A stretch of 57,803 bases of DNA from a bacterium D16-51 (GCA_003612285.1 RAYE01000037.1:1-57803); one strand, 5' to 3'. Numbered from the stretch's first letter, positions 17,145 through 25,867 are shown. Translations and numbers: made by a program. Notes: generated from the letters alone by a model not told the origin.

Positions 17145-18281
17145 TTACTTTTCACTTCTAAAGCGGTCATAACGCAGTGCAGAAATATCAACCACAGTCT
17201 CTTCCCCTGCCACCATCTGCGACAGCATCAGCCCAACAGCCGGCCCAGTGCCAAAGCCATGCCCGGTAAAGCCGCAGGCTAAAATCAGCCCAGGCACTTC
17301 CTCTACCCTGTCAATTACCGGAACACCGTCATAGCACAAATCACACCAGCCGCCCCAGGTACGGACCACCTTTGCATCAGCAAGCTTTGGAATATACCCT
17401 ATGATGGCACGGCATCCGGCAGAAGCTGTAATGGATGTTGTCCTCAAATCCTCAAATGGCTTATCAATAGATTCTTCGAGACCGGAATCTGAGCCAAATA
17501 CAAACGAACCGTGCTGTGCCTGATGTCCATAAAAATCTGCATCTGCCGTCCCTAACATAATATCAAACATCTGCGGCTGCATTTCCGTAACAAGACATTC
17601 TTCAAAAAACTTCGTCATCGGTACGTCGATTCCTACTGTCCTTGCAATAAAACGGCTCTCATAACCCGCTGCAAGAATGATTGTCTCTCCTTCAAATACC
17701 TCGCCGGATGACAAAACCACCTTTCTTGCCTTTCCTTTTACCTTCTGCAGCTTTATTACCTTAGCGCCCGTTATATAATGCACACCCAGTTCAAGCGAGC
17801 GCTTATAAAATGCCAGCGTTGCTTTCATCGGATTCGCATGGCCATCGGTTGGGCACCAGCTTGCCCCGATAATGTCATCTGACAGATGCGGGCAGATTTC
17901 TTTTACCTCTTTCCCATCAATAACCTTCATATCCAGCCCAAGGTTTCTCGCATTGGAGGCAAGTGTTTCCAGTTTTGCAAGATGTGCTTCTGTTTTTCCC
18001 AGACGGAGATTCCCCTTCTGGTAATATTCCACATCAACACCCAGTTCCTCAGAAAGCGTCGGCCACATATTGTTTACGGCATACATCGCATAGGGAAGCT
18101 CTCTTACATCCCTGCCGGACTGCCGGACACCACCGCCATTCCGGGAAGAACCGCCATGGCCAATGCTATTGTCTGCCTCTAGCACCAAAACACCTGTAAT
18201 CCCACTTTTTGCCAGATAATAGGCAGCAGCACATCCGTTAATTCCCCCGCCGATTATAATTACATCCGCTGTCATCTTCAT
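17145..18281 (-). CDS. FAD-dependent amine/amino-acid dehydrogenase subunit (DAO family, HcnC/OoxB-like)
   Basis: 378 residues. The N-terminal dinucleotide fold ADVIIIGGGINGCAAAYYLA and the DAO C-terminal segment CGFTGHGFGTGPAVG bind FAD. SSRNGGGVRQSGRD is typical of sarcosine-oxidase-beta and opine-dehydrogenase relatives. It overlaps the BFD gene by four bases (ATGA), with GGAGGT upstream, so the two are co-translated. In the known HcnABC and OoxAB complexes this subunit oxidises the C-N bond of glycine or an opine and passes electrons to iron-sulfur partners. The substrate here is probably the amine imported by the Pot system, which is inference. Confidence 0.85.
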   Translation of the reverse strand: MKMTADVIIIGGGINGCAAAYYLAKSGITGVLVLEADNSIGHGGSSRNGGGVRQSGRDVRELPYAMYAVNNMWPTLSEELGVDVEYYQKGNLRLGKTEAHLAKLETLASNARNLGLDMKVIDGKEVKEICPHLSDDIIGASWCPTDGHANPMKATLAFYKRSLELGVHYITGAKVIKLQKVKGKARKVVLSSGEVFEGETIILAAGYESRFIARTVGIDVPMTKFFEECLVTEMQPQMFDIMLGTADADFYGHQAQHGSFVFGSDSGLEESIDKPFEDLRTTSITASAGCRAIIGYIPKLADAKVVRTWGGWCDLCYDGVPVIDRVEEVPGLILACGFTGHGFGTGPAVGLMLSQMVAGEETVVDISALRYDRFRSEK

Positions 18282-18607
18282 TCCCTGTCACCTCCGTCTT
18301 CTGCCAGAATCCGCATCTCTATTGGACGCATTGGGGCACGGGCGGTTGCCGGCTCTATTTCTGCCGGCCGTACCTTCAATTCCCTTGCCATAATTCCCTT
18401 TACCAATCTGCCACAGGTCTGTCCCTGGCAAAGCCCCATTCCATTCCGCAAATAACGCCTCATCTCTTCCACTGTAAAAATCCCTTCATGAACTGCCTTT
18501 CTGATCTCCCCTTTTGTAACCTCTTCACAACGGCAGATCAGCAGGTCATCCTCTGCTCCTGGAACAAAAGGCCCGATTTCTTTTAATTTTTCCTGAATAT
18601 CAACCAT
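18278..18607 (-). CDS. BFD-type [2Fe-2S] subunit of the amine dehydrogenase complex
   Basis: 109 residues. Cys25, Cys27, Cys60 and Cys65 form the CxC...CxxxxC pattern of the bacterioferritin-associated-ferredoxin-like (BFD) [2Fe-2S] domain (LLICRCEEV and GLCQGQTC). In HcnB/OoxA this domain is fused to the FAD subunit; here it is a separate gene. It overlaps the downstream DAO gene, which points to a stoichiometric complex. It probably links the two flavin subunits electronically. Confidence 0.85.
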   Translation of the reverse strand: MVDIQEKLKEIGPFVPGAEDDLLICRCEEVTKGEIRKAVHEGIFTVEEMRRYLRNGMGLCQGQTCGRLVKGIMARELKVRPAEIEPATARAPMRPIEMRILAEDGGDRE

Positions 18608-18649
18608 AACTTACCCTCATTTCTATCACATCGTTCTTTCTTGCACTGC

Positions 18650-18735
18650 GAAGAACGCTGGTTTTGCGTTCTTCTTAGGTGCGATCGCAGCTTTGCCTGG
18701 CGAGGTGTTTTCAAGCCTGGCAAAACTTCGCACCT
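18650..18735 (-). repeat. intercistronic double-hairpin element, copy B
   Basis: The proximal hairpin is GAAGAACGC-tggtttt-GCGTTCTTC (18650-18674), beginning 43 nt upstream of the BFD start. The distal hairpin is AGGTGCGA...TCGCACCT with inner TTGCC-GGC pairing (18677-18735). It overlaps the 3' end of the preceding FAD gene. On the plus strand a T-run follows the distal stem, but on the transcribed minus strand none does, so it should not terminate the operon. Confidence 0.7.
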
Positions 18736-20300
18736 TTTTTATAAAATCGTGCTTTCATCGTCATATCCGCTGGAACCTTTATGGTAAGCAGATTTGTGTG
18801 GTCAAATGCTTTTGCACTTTTGCAGGATACCACTTCACAATCACACACCTTTGTCCCATCCCGTCCAAGGGCAATTCCCTTCTCGCCTGCCTCCGGCAAT
18901 GGCAGAAATTCATAGGGAAGTGTTACCGTGCCATATCCCGGCTCACTTTCCTCATCAACCAGGAATATCGCCTGCCCGGAACAGGACGCCACACACATAC
19001 CGCACCCAATACATTCTGCCCCTGGCACAACCACCGGAAGAGAGGTAATATTTTTCCCGATGGAAATACAGCCCTTTGCACATGCATCCTGACAGGGATT
19101 GCATGGGATATTCTGCGTACATTCCATAACCGGGTGAACCCCTGCCATATGTGTCACGCCGGGATATCGTTCAATCTCGTCCTCTGCCACATATCCTTTC
19201 TCTAAAAGATTCATGGAAATATCAATTCCCTCTTCTGTCTTTTCTAACAGCTTCCCTCGGTTTTCCGGGGCAAACATTCCTTTTCTTAACGCTTCCAGCG
19301 CTTCCTCTAATTCCCTTTCTCTCGCCTTTTTCCCTTCCTCTGTTATATACCCGAGATATTCTGCAATTACAGCACCAGAAATCCTTCCCTCAATCATCGC
19401 CGAGCTTGCCTCCTCAATTCCTGACACATCACCCGCCGCATAAATTCCCGGAACCGAAGTAGCGCCCGATGCATCACAAACCGGAACACAGCCTCCCGGT
19501 GTATCCTCCATTTTACAGCCTGCCTGCATTAACAGCTGCGACATTGGTGAAAGACCGACCGCCATACAGATTGTGTCTACATCAAAATGCTTCTTCGTCC
19601 CTTCAATAAACTGAAACTTCTCATCAACCTGTGCAATCGTAACACCTGTCACACAGTCACTTCCCTCTGCTTCCACAATTGTATGGGATAAATAAAATGG
19701 AACTCCCAGACGGGCAACCTTTGCCGCATGCACACCATAGCCGCCTACTCTTTTGGCAGCGTCAACCAGTGCTACAACCTCACAGCCTGCCTGCATCAAC
19801 TGAAAGCTGACAACAAGCCCCACATTGCCGGAACCAAGCATCAATATTTTCTCCCCAGCCTTTACATGGTGAAGATTCATCATTGTCTGTGCCGCCCCTG
19901 CCCCAATTACTCCAGGAAGTGTCCATCCCGGAAAAGTAACCATATTTTCACTGGCTCCGGTTGCAACTAAAACCGCGTCTCCCTTGACATGTTTTACCTC
20001 TTCCCCGATACGGACGGTAACTTCCTTTTCAGGATATAATCCAATGACTGCTGCATTTAAACAAACCTCAACGCCATATTTTTCCGCTTCCTCTAAAAGC
20101 TCCTCCCCTATTTGAAACCCACGAATCTTTGCCTTATGCTCCTTTGAGCCAAAAAATTTATGTATCTGCTTAAATAACTGCCCGCCAGGTCTTGCATTTT
20201 CATCAAACACAACCGGGTGTAACCCATGCTTTGCTGCTTCCGTGGCAGCAGATAACCCGGCCGGCCCGCCGCCTATTACAATCAGGTCATATCGCTTCAT
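18711..20300 (-). CDS. FAD/NAD(P)-binding oxidoreductase subunit with 4Fe-4S centre (HcnB/OoxA-like)
   Basis: 529 residues from ATG 20300 with AAGGAGG eight bases upstream; earlier Met codons overlap the preceding gene. Two dinucleotide folds are visible, [18 protein letters not shown] at the N-terminus and [15 protein letters not shown] mid-protein, with [13 protein letters not shown] for FAD. The C-terminal third carries a ferredoxin-like Cys cluster ([12 protein letters not shown] and [11 protein letters not shown]) and further Cys residues at the very end. It is the pyridine-nucleotide-disulfide-type subunit of an HcnABC/opine-oxidase-like complex, but the ferredoxin-like domain replaces the usual fused BFD domain. 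It probably hands electrons to ferredoxin, NAD(P) or quinone. Confidence 0.82.
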   Translation of the reverse strand: MKRYDLIVIGGGPAGLSAATEAAKHGLHPVVFDENARPGGQLFKQIHKFFGSKEHKAKIRGFQIGEELLEEAEKYGVEVCLNAAVIGLYPEKEVTVRIGEEVKHVKGDAVLVATGASENMVTFPGWTLPGVIGAGAAQTMMNLHHVKAGEKILMLGSGNVGLVVSFQLMQAGCEVVALVDAAKRVGGYGVHAAKVARLGVPFYLSHTIVEAEGSDCVTGVTIAQVDEKFQFIEGTKKHFDVDTICMAVGLSPMSQLLMQAGCKMEDTPGGCVPVCDASGATSVPGIYAAGDVSGIEEASSAMIEGRISGAVIAEYLGYITEEGKKARERELEEALEALRKGMFAPENRGKLLEKTEEGIDISMNLLEKGYVAEDEIERYPGVTHMAGVHPVMECTQNIPCNPCQDACAKGCISIGKNITSLPVVVPGAECIGCGMCVASCSGQAIFLVDEESEPGYGTVTLPYEFLPLPEAGEKGIALGRDGTKVCDCEVVSCKSAKAFDHTNLLTIKVPADMTMKARFYKKGAKFCQA

Positions 20301-20622
20301 CTGTCGTTCCTCCTTCATAACTTGCTCCATACTGGGTCTGTACTGTCATTCCCTCTTCTAACGGAGTAATACAGGTACGCACATTCGGCTTCCCATTTAC
20401 CACCATAACACAGTCCGTACAGCGGCCAATCGCACAGAATACACCCCGCGGCTCATGTTTTTTTGCCGTATACCGGTGCGTCATCACCCCTGCAGCGCGA
20501 AGCGCTGCAGCAACAGGCTCGCCTTCATACCCCTCCAATGTCTTTCCGTCATATGTAAACTTAACGAATTTTCTCTCCGGGGAATCCCCAAGAATTGGAT
20601 GCCTCATAATTCTTTTTTCCAT
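20287..20622 (-). CDS. plant-type [2Fe-2S] subunit (HcnA / sarcosine oxidase alpha N-terminus-like)
   Basis: 111 residues. Cys63, Cys68, Cys71 and Cys84 (CAIGRCTDC and RTC) form a plant-type [2Fe-2S] site. The N-terminal part, [20 protein letters not shown], is typical of HcnA and the start of sarcosine oxidase alpha. It is the first gene of the oxidation operon, with GAGGT upstream. Its stop overlaps the start region of the FAD subunit by 14 bases, so the two are co-translated. Confidence 0.86.
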   Translation of the reverse strand: MEKRIMRHPILGDSPERKFVKFTYDGKTLEGYEGEPVAAALRAAGVMTHRYTAKKHEPRGVFCAIGRCTDCVMVVNGKPNVRTCITPLEEGMTVQTQYGASYEGGTTDEAI

Positions 20623-20675
20623 AGTTAAAACCTCGCTTTCCCTTTAAGAGCCGCTGCCGTTACAGCTCCAATAAC

Positions 20676-20717
20676 AAAAAAGAGCCATGGATGAACATCT
20701 GGTCTCCATTGACTCTT
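20676..20717 (-). terminator. leader terminator/attenuator of the amine-oxidation operon
   Basis: On the minus strand GAGTCAATGGA pairs with TCCATGGCTC (one bulged A, one G-U pair), with flanking A-U pairs, and is followed by six T. It lies immediately downstream of the promoter at 20727-20757 and about 55 bp before the first start codon. It would stop most transcripts unless antitermination or readthrough occurs. No known riboswitch or leader peptide is obvious. Confidence 0.6.
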
Positions 20718-20726
20718 TCTATTCGG

Positions 20727-20757
20727 AGTATAAACCCTGGTATCATACCAGAGTCAA
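20727..20757 (-). promoter_or_regulatory. MerR-type promoter with 19-bp spacer and internal dyad
   Basis: TTGACT (20752-20757) and TATACT (20727-20732) are 19 bp apart, too far for normal sigma-A contact. The spacer contains the perfect dyad CTGGTAT-g-ATACCAG (20737-20751). This arrangement is the hallmark of promoters that MerR-family activators twist into register. The MerR-type protein at 6154-6972 is the only family member in the window. Confidence 0.75.
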
Positions 20758-20868
20758 GACTTTTTTATTTTTTCTTATTATAATCTTCTATAATGCTTTT
20801 ACCTTAGCTCAGTGCATTCACTTACATCCAGGCCTGCTAAGTTTCAATGGATAGCTATCCTTCATAAG

Positions 20869-20904
20869 AAAAAACCTCCCAGGCACAGTACTGCCCAGGA
20901 GGTT
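20869..20904 (-). terminator. Rho-independent terminator after the hydrogenase gene
   Basis: Minus strand AACCTCC...GGAGGTT with an inner GGCA/TGCC pairing is followed by TTTTTTCTT. It is located 36 bp past the hydrogenase stop. Confidence 0.85.
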
Positions 20905-20939
20905 TATTATTTTATATTTGATTTTGCAGTAACACTGCA

Positions 20940-22409
20940 CTACTCTTCTTTCCTGCGGTGCATAGAAAATTCATACTGCTTATAATCTGCCAAAGTATCA
21001 GAAATATTCCGGTCATCTGCTGCTTTAAGCTGTTTATCACGCTCACGCTTAAATGCCTTTTCTTCCTGAATATTACCAGGACCAGCCACACAGCCTCCTT
21101 CACATGCCATCCCTTCAATGAAATCTTCCGGAAGCTTTCCCGCCCTAAGCAGTAACAATGCCCTTCTGCACTCTTCCGCTCCATTGCACTGACGGACATT
21201 TACGCCTGCATTCACTCCCTGCTCCGTTAAAGCCTGCTTTACAGCTTTTGTCACACCGCCGGAATTAGAATATCTCTTTCCATGGATGCTTCCATTCTGC
21301 TCCTCAAAAACAGCCGGCTCCAGTTTTACGTTCTTTGCCCGGAAAAGTGCGTTTAACTCTTCAAAAGTAAGCACAAGCTCTGCATTATCGCCCGGATGTT
21401 CCTGATCCTGTCCGGCCTCGCTCTTTTTCGCGATACATGGTCCGACAAATATGCAGACTGCATCCGGATGCATTGCCTTTACTAACCTCGCGGTAGCTGC
21501 CATAGGGGATACTGTTGTAGATACATGATCTGCAACTTCTGGGAAATGACGGCGGATCATATGTACAAACGCCGGACAGCAGGAAGTTGTCATTTTCTTA
21601 CCTTCATTGTAAGCTTCCGCCCATTCCCTTGCCTCTGAATCAGAAACAAAGTCTGCGCCGATTGCTACATCCACCATATCTTTAAATCCAAGCTTTTTGA
21701 TGCCCTTCCGAATAGACTCCATTGTAATATCCACGCCAAACTGACCTTCTGCCGCAGGCGCTACCAATGCATATACCGGCCTTTCTCCCTTTAAGTAATC
21801 AATTACTTCAATAATACGGGAACTGTCAGAAATTGCGCCAAACGGACAAGAACTGATACACGCACCGCAACGGATACATTTTTCATCGTCAATGCTCACC
21901 CGGCCATCTTCCCCAACCTGAATCGCATCTACAGGACAGGCACGGCGGCAAGGGCGCATAATATCCACAATCGCATGATAAGAACATGCTTCATAACACT
22001 GCCCGCACTCTTTACATTTTTCCGGATCAATATATGCTTTTGTACGCGTCATAGATATTGCCCCAAACTTACAAGCCTGCATACATTTCTTACCAATACA
22101 TTTCTGGCAGTTATCTGTTACGGTAAAGCGCGTAATCGGACAGTTTTCACAGGCCGCTGGTATGATTTTTACAGTATTGCGGCAAGGCTCCCCATCAGCC
22201 GGGTTAATATTTTTCGCAAGCATAATCCTCTCACGGACAATCTCCCTTTCCTTATATACACAGCACCGGAAACTTGGTTTGCTGCCCGGAAGGATTTCAT
22301 AAGGCAGAGTTGCCTCAATCTGGTCAAGCTTATCTTCAAATGCCGCTTTTGCAACATTATAAAGGACTTCATTTTTAATATCCTGGACGGTATCGTTTTC
22401 GTTAAGCAT
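20940..22409 (-). CDS. monomeric [FeFe]-hydrogenase with N-terminal ferredoxin domains (group B-like)
   Basis: 489 residues. The N-terminal half carries several Cys clusters (CENCP, CQKCIGKKC, CKECGQCYEAC, CIRCGACISSC) for 4Fe-4S centres. The C-terminal half has the H-cluster motifs L1 TSCCPAF, L2 GPCIAKKSEA and L3 MACEGGCVAGPG. L1 ends in Phe instead of Trp, and Met of the usual MPC in L2 is replaced by Gly; such deviations are expected in group B enzymes rather than the classical HydA. It would couple ferredoxin to H2 in the cytoplasm and could dispose of electrons from fermentation or from the neighbouring amine oxidation. A promoter lies just upstream and a terminator follows, so it is monocistronic. 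SD is AAAGGAG. Confidence 0.87.
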   Translation of the reverse strand: MLNENDTVQDIKNEVLYNVAKAAFEDKLDQIEATLPYEILPGSKPSFRCCVYKEREIVRERIMLAKNINPADGEPCRNTVKIIPAACENCPITRFTVTDNCQKCIGKKCMQACKFGAISMTRTKAYIDPEKCKECGQCYEACSYHAIVDIMRPCRRACPVDAIQVGEDGRVSIDDEKCIRCGACISSCPFGAISDSSRIIEVIDYLKGERPVYALVAPAAEGQFGVDITMESIRKGIKKLGFKDMVDVAIGADFVSDSEAREWAEAYNEGKKMTTSCCPAFVHMIRRHFPEVADHVSTTVSPMAATARLVKAMHPDAVCIFVGPCIAKKSEAGQDQEHPGDNAELVLTFEELNALFRAKNVKLEPAVFEEQNGSIHGKRYSNSGGVTKAVKQALTEQGVNAGVNVRQCNGAEECRRALLLLRAGKLPEDFIEGMACEGGCVAGPGNIQEEKAFKRERDKQLKAADDRNISDTLADYKQYEFSMHRRKEE

Positions 22410-22454
22410 ATCTTTCTCCTTTCCAATTCGGTAAACAGTAATTTCTTGTTGTCC

Positions 22455-22483
22455 ATCATATCATACTTTGGCTTTGGAAACAA
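22455..22483 (-). promoter_or_regulatory. candidate sigma-A promoter of the hydrogenase gene
   Basis: Minus strand TTGTTT (22478-22483) and TATGAT (22455-22460) are 17 bp apart. The predicted start lies about 40 nt before the ATG. Confidence 0.5.
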
Positions 22484-22543
22484 TGCTTTTTCCATTGGTT
22501 TTTCATCCCAGTTTGATTCAAAAGTTACTGTGAATAGTAACTC

Positions 22544-23101
22544 TCACATAACTCCCGTTCCTTCCAGCAATATTTTCAAAGCGATAATAATCAGCACAAC
22601 ACCGCCAAGCAGTTCTGCCTTTGCCTGGTACTTCGTCCCAAAAATGCTTCCTATTTTTACCCCTGCTGCTGAAAATACAAATGTTGTCACTCCTATAAAC
22701 AAAACTGCAGGAAGAATAGAGACCTTTAAAAATGCAAATGTGACGCCAACTGCCAACGCGTCTATGCTTGTAGCAACCGCCAGTAAAAACATTGATTTCG
22801 CTGTCATAGAGTTATCTACTTTTTCTTCTTCCCCAAAAGCCTCCCGTATCATATTCCCACCAATAAATACCAGCAAGATAAACGCAATCCAATGGTCATA
22901 TTTTTCCACCATCTCTGCAAAAAAACTACCCAAAAGATAACCAACTAACGGCATCAAAGCCTGGAACCCCCCAAACCATGCACCTGCAGCCGCCATATGC
23001 TTTGCACTGATTTTCCCAAGGGACAGCCCCTTACAGATAGATACGGCAAATGCATCCATGGACAGTCCGGCGGCTAGTATAAAAAGTTCCATAATTCCCA
23101 T
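22544..23101 (-). CDS. mntP: manganese efflux pump MntP
   Basis: 185 residues with six predicted membrane helices and the two family Asp motifs, LSMDAFAVSICKGL in helix 1 and SIDALAVGVTF in helix 4. It exports Mn2+ in characterised relatives. GGAGGGG precedes the ATG and it starts 13 bp after the ABC permease stop, so it is the third gene of that operon. I see no yybP-ykoY riboswitch directly upstream. A small AGTTACT/AGTAACT hairpin with TTTT follows the stop and may terminate weakly. Confidence 0.9.
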   Translation of the reverse strand: MGIMELFILAAGLSMDAFAVSICKGLSLGKISAKHMAAAGAWFGGFQALMPLVGYLLGSFFAEMVEKYDHWIAFILLVFIGGNMIREAFGEEEKVDNSMTAKSMFLLAVATSIDALAVGVTFAFLKVSILPAVLFIGVTTFVFSAAGVKIGSIFGTKYQAKAELLGGVVLIIIALKILLEGTGVM

Positions 23102-23114
23102 ATTTCCCCTCCAT

Positions 23115-24743
23115 CTATGCCTTTATCCTGGACTTTTCCCCTGAAAGCAAGGCATAATAAATAATTACACTAAGCAGGAAAAAGAAAACTGAAATTCCAG
23201 CCAATACAATCCTGCCATCTATAAAAAAGCTTAGGGCCATAGACACGCCTATCAGTATCATCTGCAAAAACATATTGACCAAAATCCCTAATGAAACAGA
23301 CATCCCCTGCTTTACAACTTCTACCTCGTTTTCCCATTGGTACTTTTGGAAACAAATATTAAAAAACATACCAATCACCGTTGAAAAGCTTATTACAGAA
23401 ACTAATACAACGAAAAATAACAGAAAAGACAACGCATCCAACTGCAGGGTAATCCCAAGGCATACTGTGCAAATAAATGCCGCAGGCAGTAAAAATACCA
23501 TATTAAATGCCATTTTGCTTTTCAGTATTGTTTTCCAGCTAACCGGAAGGCTTAATAAAATCCAAAGGTTTTTCCCTTCCAGGGACAGCGAAACGCTTGT
23601 TGTGCAGGACATTGTTAAAAATACTGCAGCCATAAACGGCGCGCAATACCGGCATTCCCATATTATCTTAAAAACCTTTTCATTTTCCATTAACATGCTC
23701 TTTCCGACCGTCAGGCATACAACGGAAGCAACCACAGCAAGAAGCATCCCCACCCCAATATTTAGCAGATAAGGCGCAGAAGAAAGCATGCGTTTCCATT
23801 CTTTATAGACCATCGCAGTAATCACAGAATGCCCTTTTTGTTCTTTCATATGATATACTGTTTTCTTCCCCTTGCTCATCAATGCCGTATTAATAGCGCG
23901 GTACTTCTTTGCTGCCAAAACTACAAAAAGGTAGTACACCCCAAAAGATAAGACTACAAACCCTAAAAATTCTAAAATTCCCTGGTTGTTAACCGCTGTA
24001 TCAAACAAAGCGGATATTGGATAAAACCTGTGCATCTGCTGTTGGACTACCCGCGTGAAATCCTCTATTTGATGGATAAACTCCCCGTTATTCCCTATCT
24101 CCATTGTATTCAGAAAAATATTGAGTGCAATCAGTCCGCACAAAAAAATCATCATAAAAACTACCTGCACTAAAACTTTAAAACGCGATTTTGAACCAAT
24201 CGCCGAGGCAATTGTACCAAAAAACGAGGCAATCGTCATTGGCAGAAGCGGCGCAAGCACTGCTGCCACAATCCACATCAGGCAGGCTGCTGCCTTGCCT
24301 GTAAAAGAAAGGGAACCCGAATAAATGAAATAAGCGCTCCCCATCGGCAGCATAACCGCCAGGCTGAACAAAAGGTTGTTCAAATACATATATAAAAATT
24401 TCCCTGCAACAATTGTCTTAACCGAAAGCGGCAGTGACATCAGCATATCATAATCCTGGAAAGCAAACAGATACCCGCTTGTCTTCACAAATGAAAAGAA
24501 CAATGTAACAAGGGACACCATTGTAAGCGCAAACCCCGGGATTACTTTGGCCATCCCCATAATGCCATAGCCAAACCCTACCAGAAAACTAAATCCAACT
24601 AATATAATCCCTAATATTGTAATTCCAATCAATACCGTGACAGACTGCCCACGTTTCTTTTTATTATTTTCATAGCGGAGCTGGTTTAAGCCTGATTGGT
24701 TTAAAAACTGGATTTTCAGAACTGTCCAAAGCTTATTTTGCAT
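23115..24743 (-). CDS. ABC exporter permease, large ABC-2-like type
   Basis: 542 residues with about twelve predicted membrane segments in two similar halves, with soluble loops between them. The N-terminus (KLWTVLKIQFLNQSGLNQLR) and length fit the putative ABC exporter family often next to a single ATPase in Firmicutes. The start overlaps the ATPase gene by 11 bases, with GGAGGT, so the two form one exporter. The exported substrate is unknown. Confidence 0.75.
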   Translation of the reverse strand: MQNKLWTVLKIQFLNQSGLNQLRYENNKKKRGQSVTVLIGITILGIILVGFSFLVGFGYGIMGMAKVIPGFALTMVSLVTLFFSFVKTSGYLFAFQDYDMLMSLPLSVKTIVAGKFLYMYLNNLLFSLAVMLPMGSAYFIYSGSLSFTGKAAACLMWIVAAVLAPLLPMTIASFFGTIASAIGSKSRFKVLVQVVFMMIFLCGLIALNIFLNTMEIGNNGEFIHQIEDFTRVVQQQMHRFYPISALFDTAVNNQGILEFLGFVVLSFGVYYLFVVLAAKKYRAINTALMSKGKKTVYHMKEQKGHSVITAMVYKEWKRMLSSAPYLLNIGVGMLLAVVASVVCLTVGKSMLMENEKVFKIIWECRYCAPFMAAVFLTMSCTTSVSLSLEGKNLWILLSLPVSWKTILKSKMAFNMVFLLPAAFICTVCLGITLQLDALSFLLFFVVLVSVISFSTVIGMFFNICFQKYQWENEVEVVKQGMSVSLGILVNMFLQMILIGVSMALSFFIDGRIVLAGISVFFFLLSVIIYYALLSGEKSRIKA

Positions 24744-25449
24744 TTTCCGTCACCTCCATAAAGACTTCTTCCAGTGACTGATCCTGCACCAGTTCTTCCA
24801 TTTTCCCATATGCTACAATGCACCCCTGCTTAATGATTGCAATTTTGTCACAAAGCTTCTGCGCCACTTCAAGCACATGTGTAGAAAAGAAGATTGCGCT
24901 CCCCTCATCGCACATTTCCCGCATAATGTTTTTTAATGACAGGGCGGCCTTAGGATCCAGCCCAACAAATGGCTCATCCAGCACCAAAAGCTTTGGTTTA
25001 TGGATTAATGCAGAAATAATCGCAACTTTCTGCTTCATCCCATGGGAATAAGAAGAAATCAGGCTTCCCAAATCAGAAGTAATTTCAAATAAGTCCCCAT
25101 ACTTCTTAATTGCCTCTGTCCTGGCCGCCCCGTCAATCCCAAAAATGTCCGCAATAAAATTTAAATATTGTATCCCTGTAAGATGCTCATATAAATCCGG
25201 GTTGTCCGGGATATATGCCGTCACCTTTTTGCACTCCAGCGGCTCCTGCCGCACAGAATGCCCATCAATAAAAATATCCCCCTCTGTAAAATCAAGTACC
25301 CCTACAACAGAACGGATTGTTGTGCTCTTGCCTGCGCCATTGTGCCCAATAAACCCACAGATTTCACCTGCATTCACTGTCAGATTCAAATTATCCACTG
25401 CTTTTTTCCCGCCTGTGTAGGACTTTGAAAAATTCTTAATCGCTAACAT
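24733..25449 (-). CDS. ABC transporter ATP-binding protein
   Basis: 238 residues. Walker A GHNGAGKST, the signature region SSYSHGMKQKVAIISAL, Walker B LLVLDEPFVGLD and the H-loop FFSTHVLEVA are all present. This is the CcmA/NatA type that pairs with the permease encoded directly downstream. SD is AAAGGAAG. It is the first gene of the ATPase-permease-mntP operon; no convincing promoter was found. Confidence 0.9.
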   Translation of the reverse strand: MLAIKNFSKSYTGGKKAVDNLNLTVNAGEICGFIGHNGAGKSTTIRSVVGVLDFTEGDIFIDGHSVRQEPLECKKVTAYIPDNPDLYEHLTGIQYLNFIADIFGIDGAARTEAIKKYGDLFEITSDLGSLISSYSHGMKQKVAIISALIHKPKLLVLDEPFVGLDPKAALSLKNIMREMCDEGSAIFFSTHVLEVAQKLCDKIAIIKQGCIVAYGKMEELVQDQSLEEVFMEVTENAK

Positions 25450-25592
25450 ATTTCTTCCTTTCTTGTATCACCAATCAGCATTATGCCAATGTTGGAATGA
25501 CCCATACTTTGTACTCATGCCTGTTCTCTTCTCTGTCAAAAAGAGTCTCGTCACAATATTTTACCACAAGCGAGGCTGAAAATCTATTATTT

Positions 25593-25628
25593 CTTACAAG
25601 CATTGCATTTGGCCCGCTGCGTACGCGA
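25593..25628. repeat. 36-bp dispersed repeat, copy 1
   Basis: The sequence begins CTTACAAGCATTGCATTTGG. A second copy at 29022-29057 matches 30 of 36 bases, and all six differences are transitions. Both copies lie in noncoding spacers. The function is unknown. Confidence 0.65.
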
Positions 25629-25708
25629 AAATCAAGGCAGCAAGTTAGGCAGCTGCTTGTTTGGTTTACAGCTATCCCTTTTGTAAATTTGCTGTGCCCT
25701 GCACTTTA

Positions 25709-25867
25709 GATCCCCGCCGTTCACGTTTGTTGCTTGATAATATTGAGGATTGGGAAGACATCATTGAATTGTTAGAAGCAAACGAATATGACAAGGCTCT
25801 TGCCGTTACTAAAAAGAAACGTACAAAGAACCAAAACAAATTAGAATCACCAAACGGAGATAACTGA
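25709..25867 (+). pseudogene. orphan C-terminal gene fragment
   Basis: An open frame ending at TGA 25867 encodes RSRLLLDNIEDWEDIIELLE and a Lys-rich tail. Codon use looks coding, but there is no start or ribosome site, and the preceding bases are the dispersed repeat. I do not recognise the family. The rest of 25450-25948 holds the repeat, and a small AATCTTATGT-type hairpin lies after the stop. It probably marks a deletion or an insertion boundary beside the TIR locus. Confidence 0.35.

Noticed and set aside
21975-22940. 321-residue plus-strand frame opposite the hydrogenase and mntP
   Set aside because: It spans two real minus-strand genes and the hydrogenase promoter; its sequence has no domain character.
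22410-23101. manganese riboswitch (yybP-ykoY) upstream of mntP
   Set aside because: mntP follows the permease gene by 13 bp, leaving no room for a riboswitch at its 5' end.
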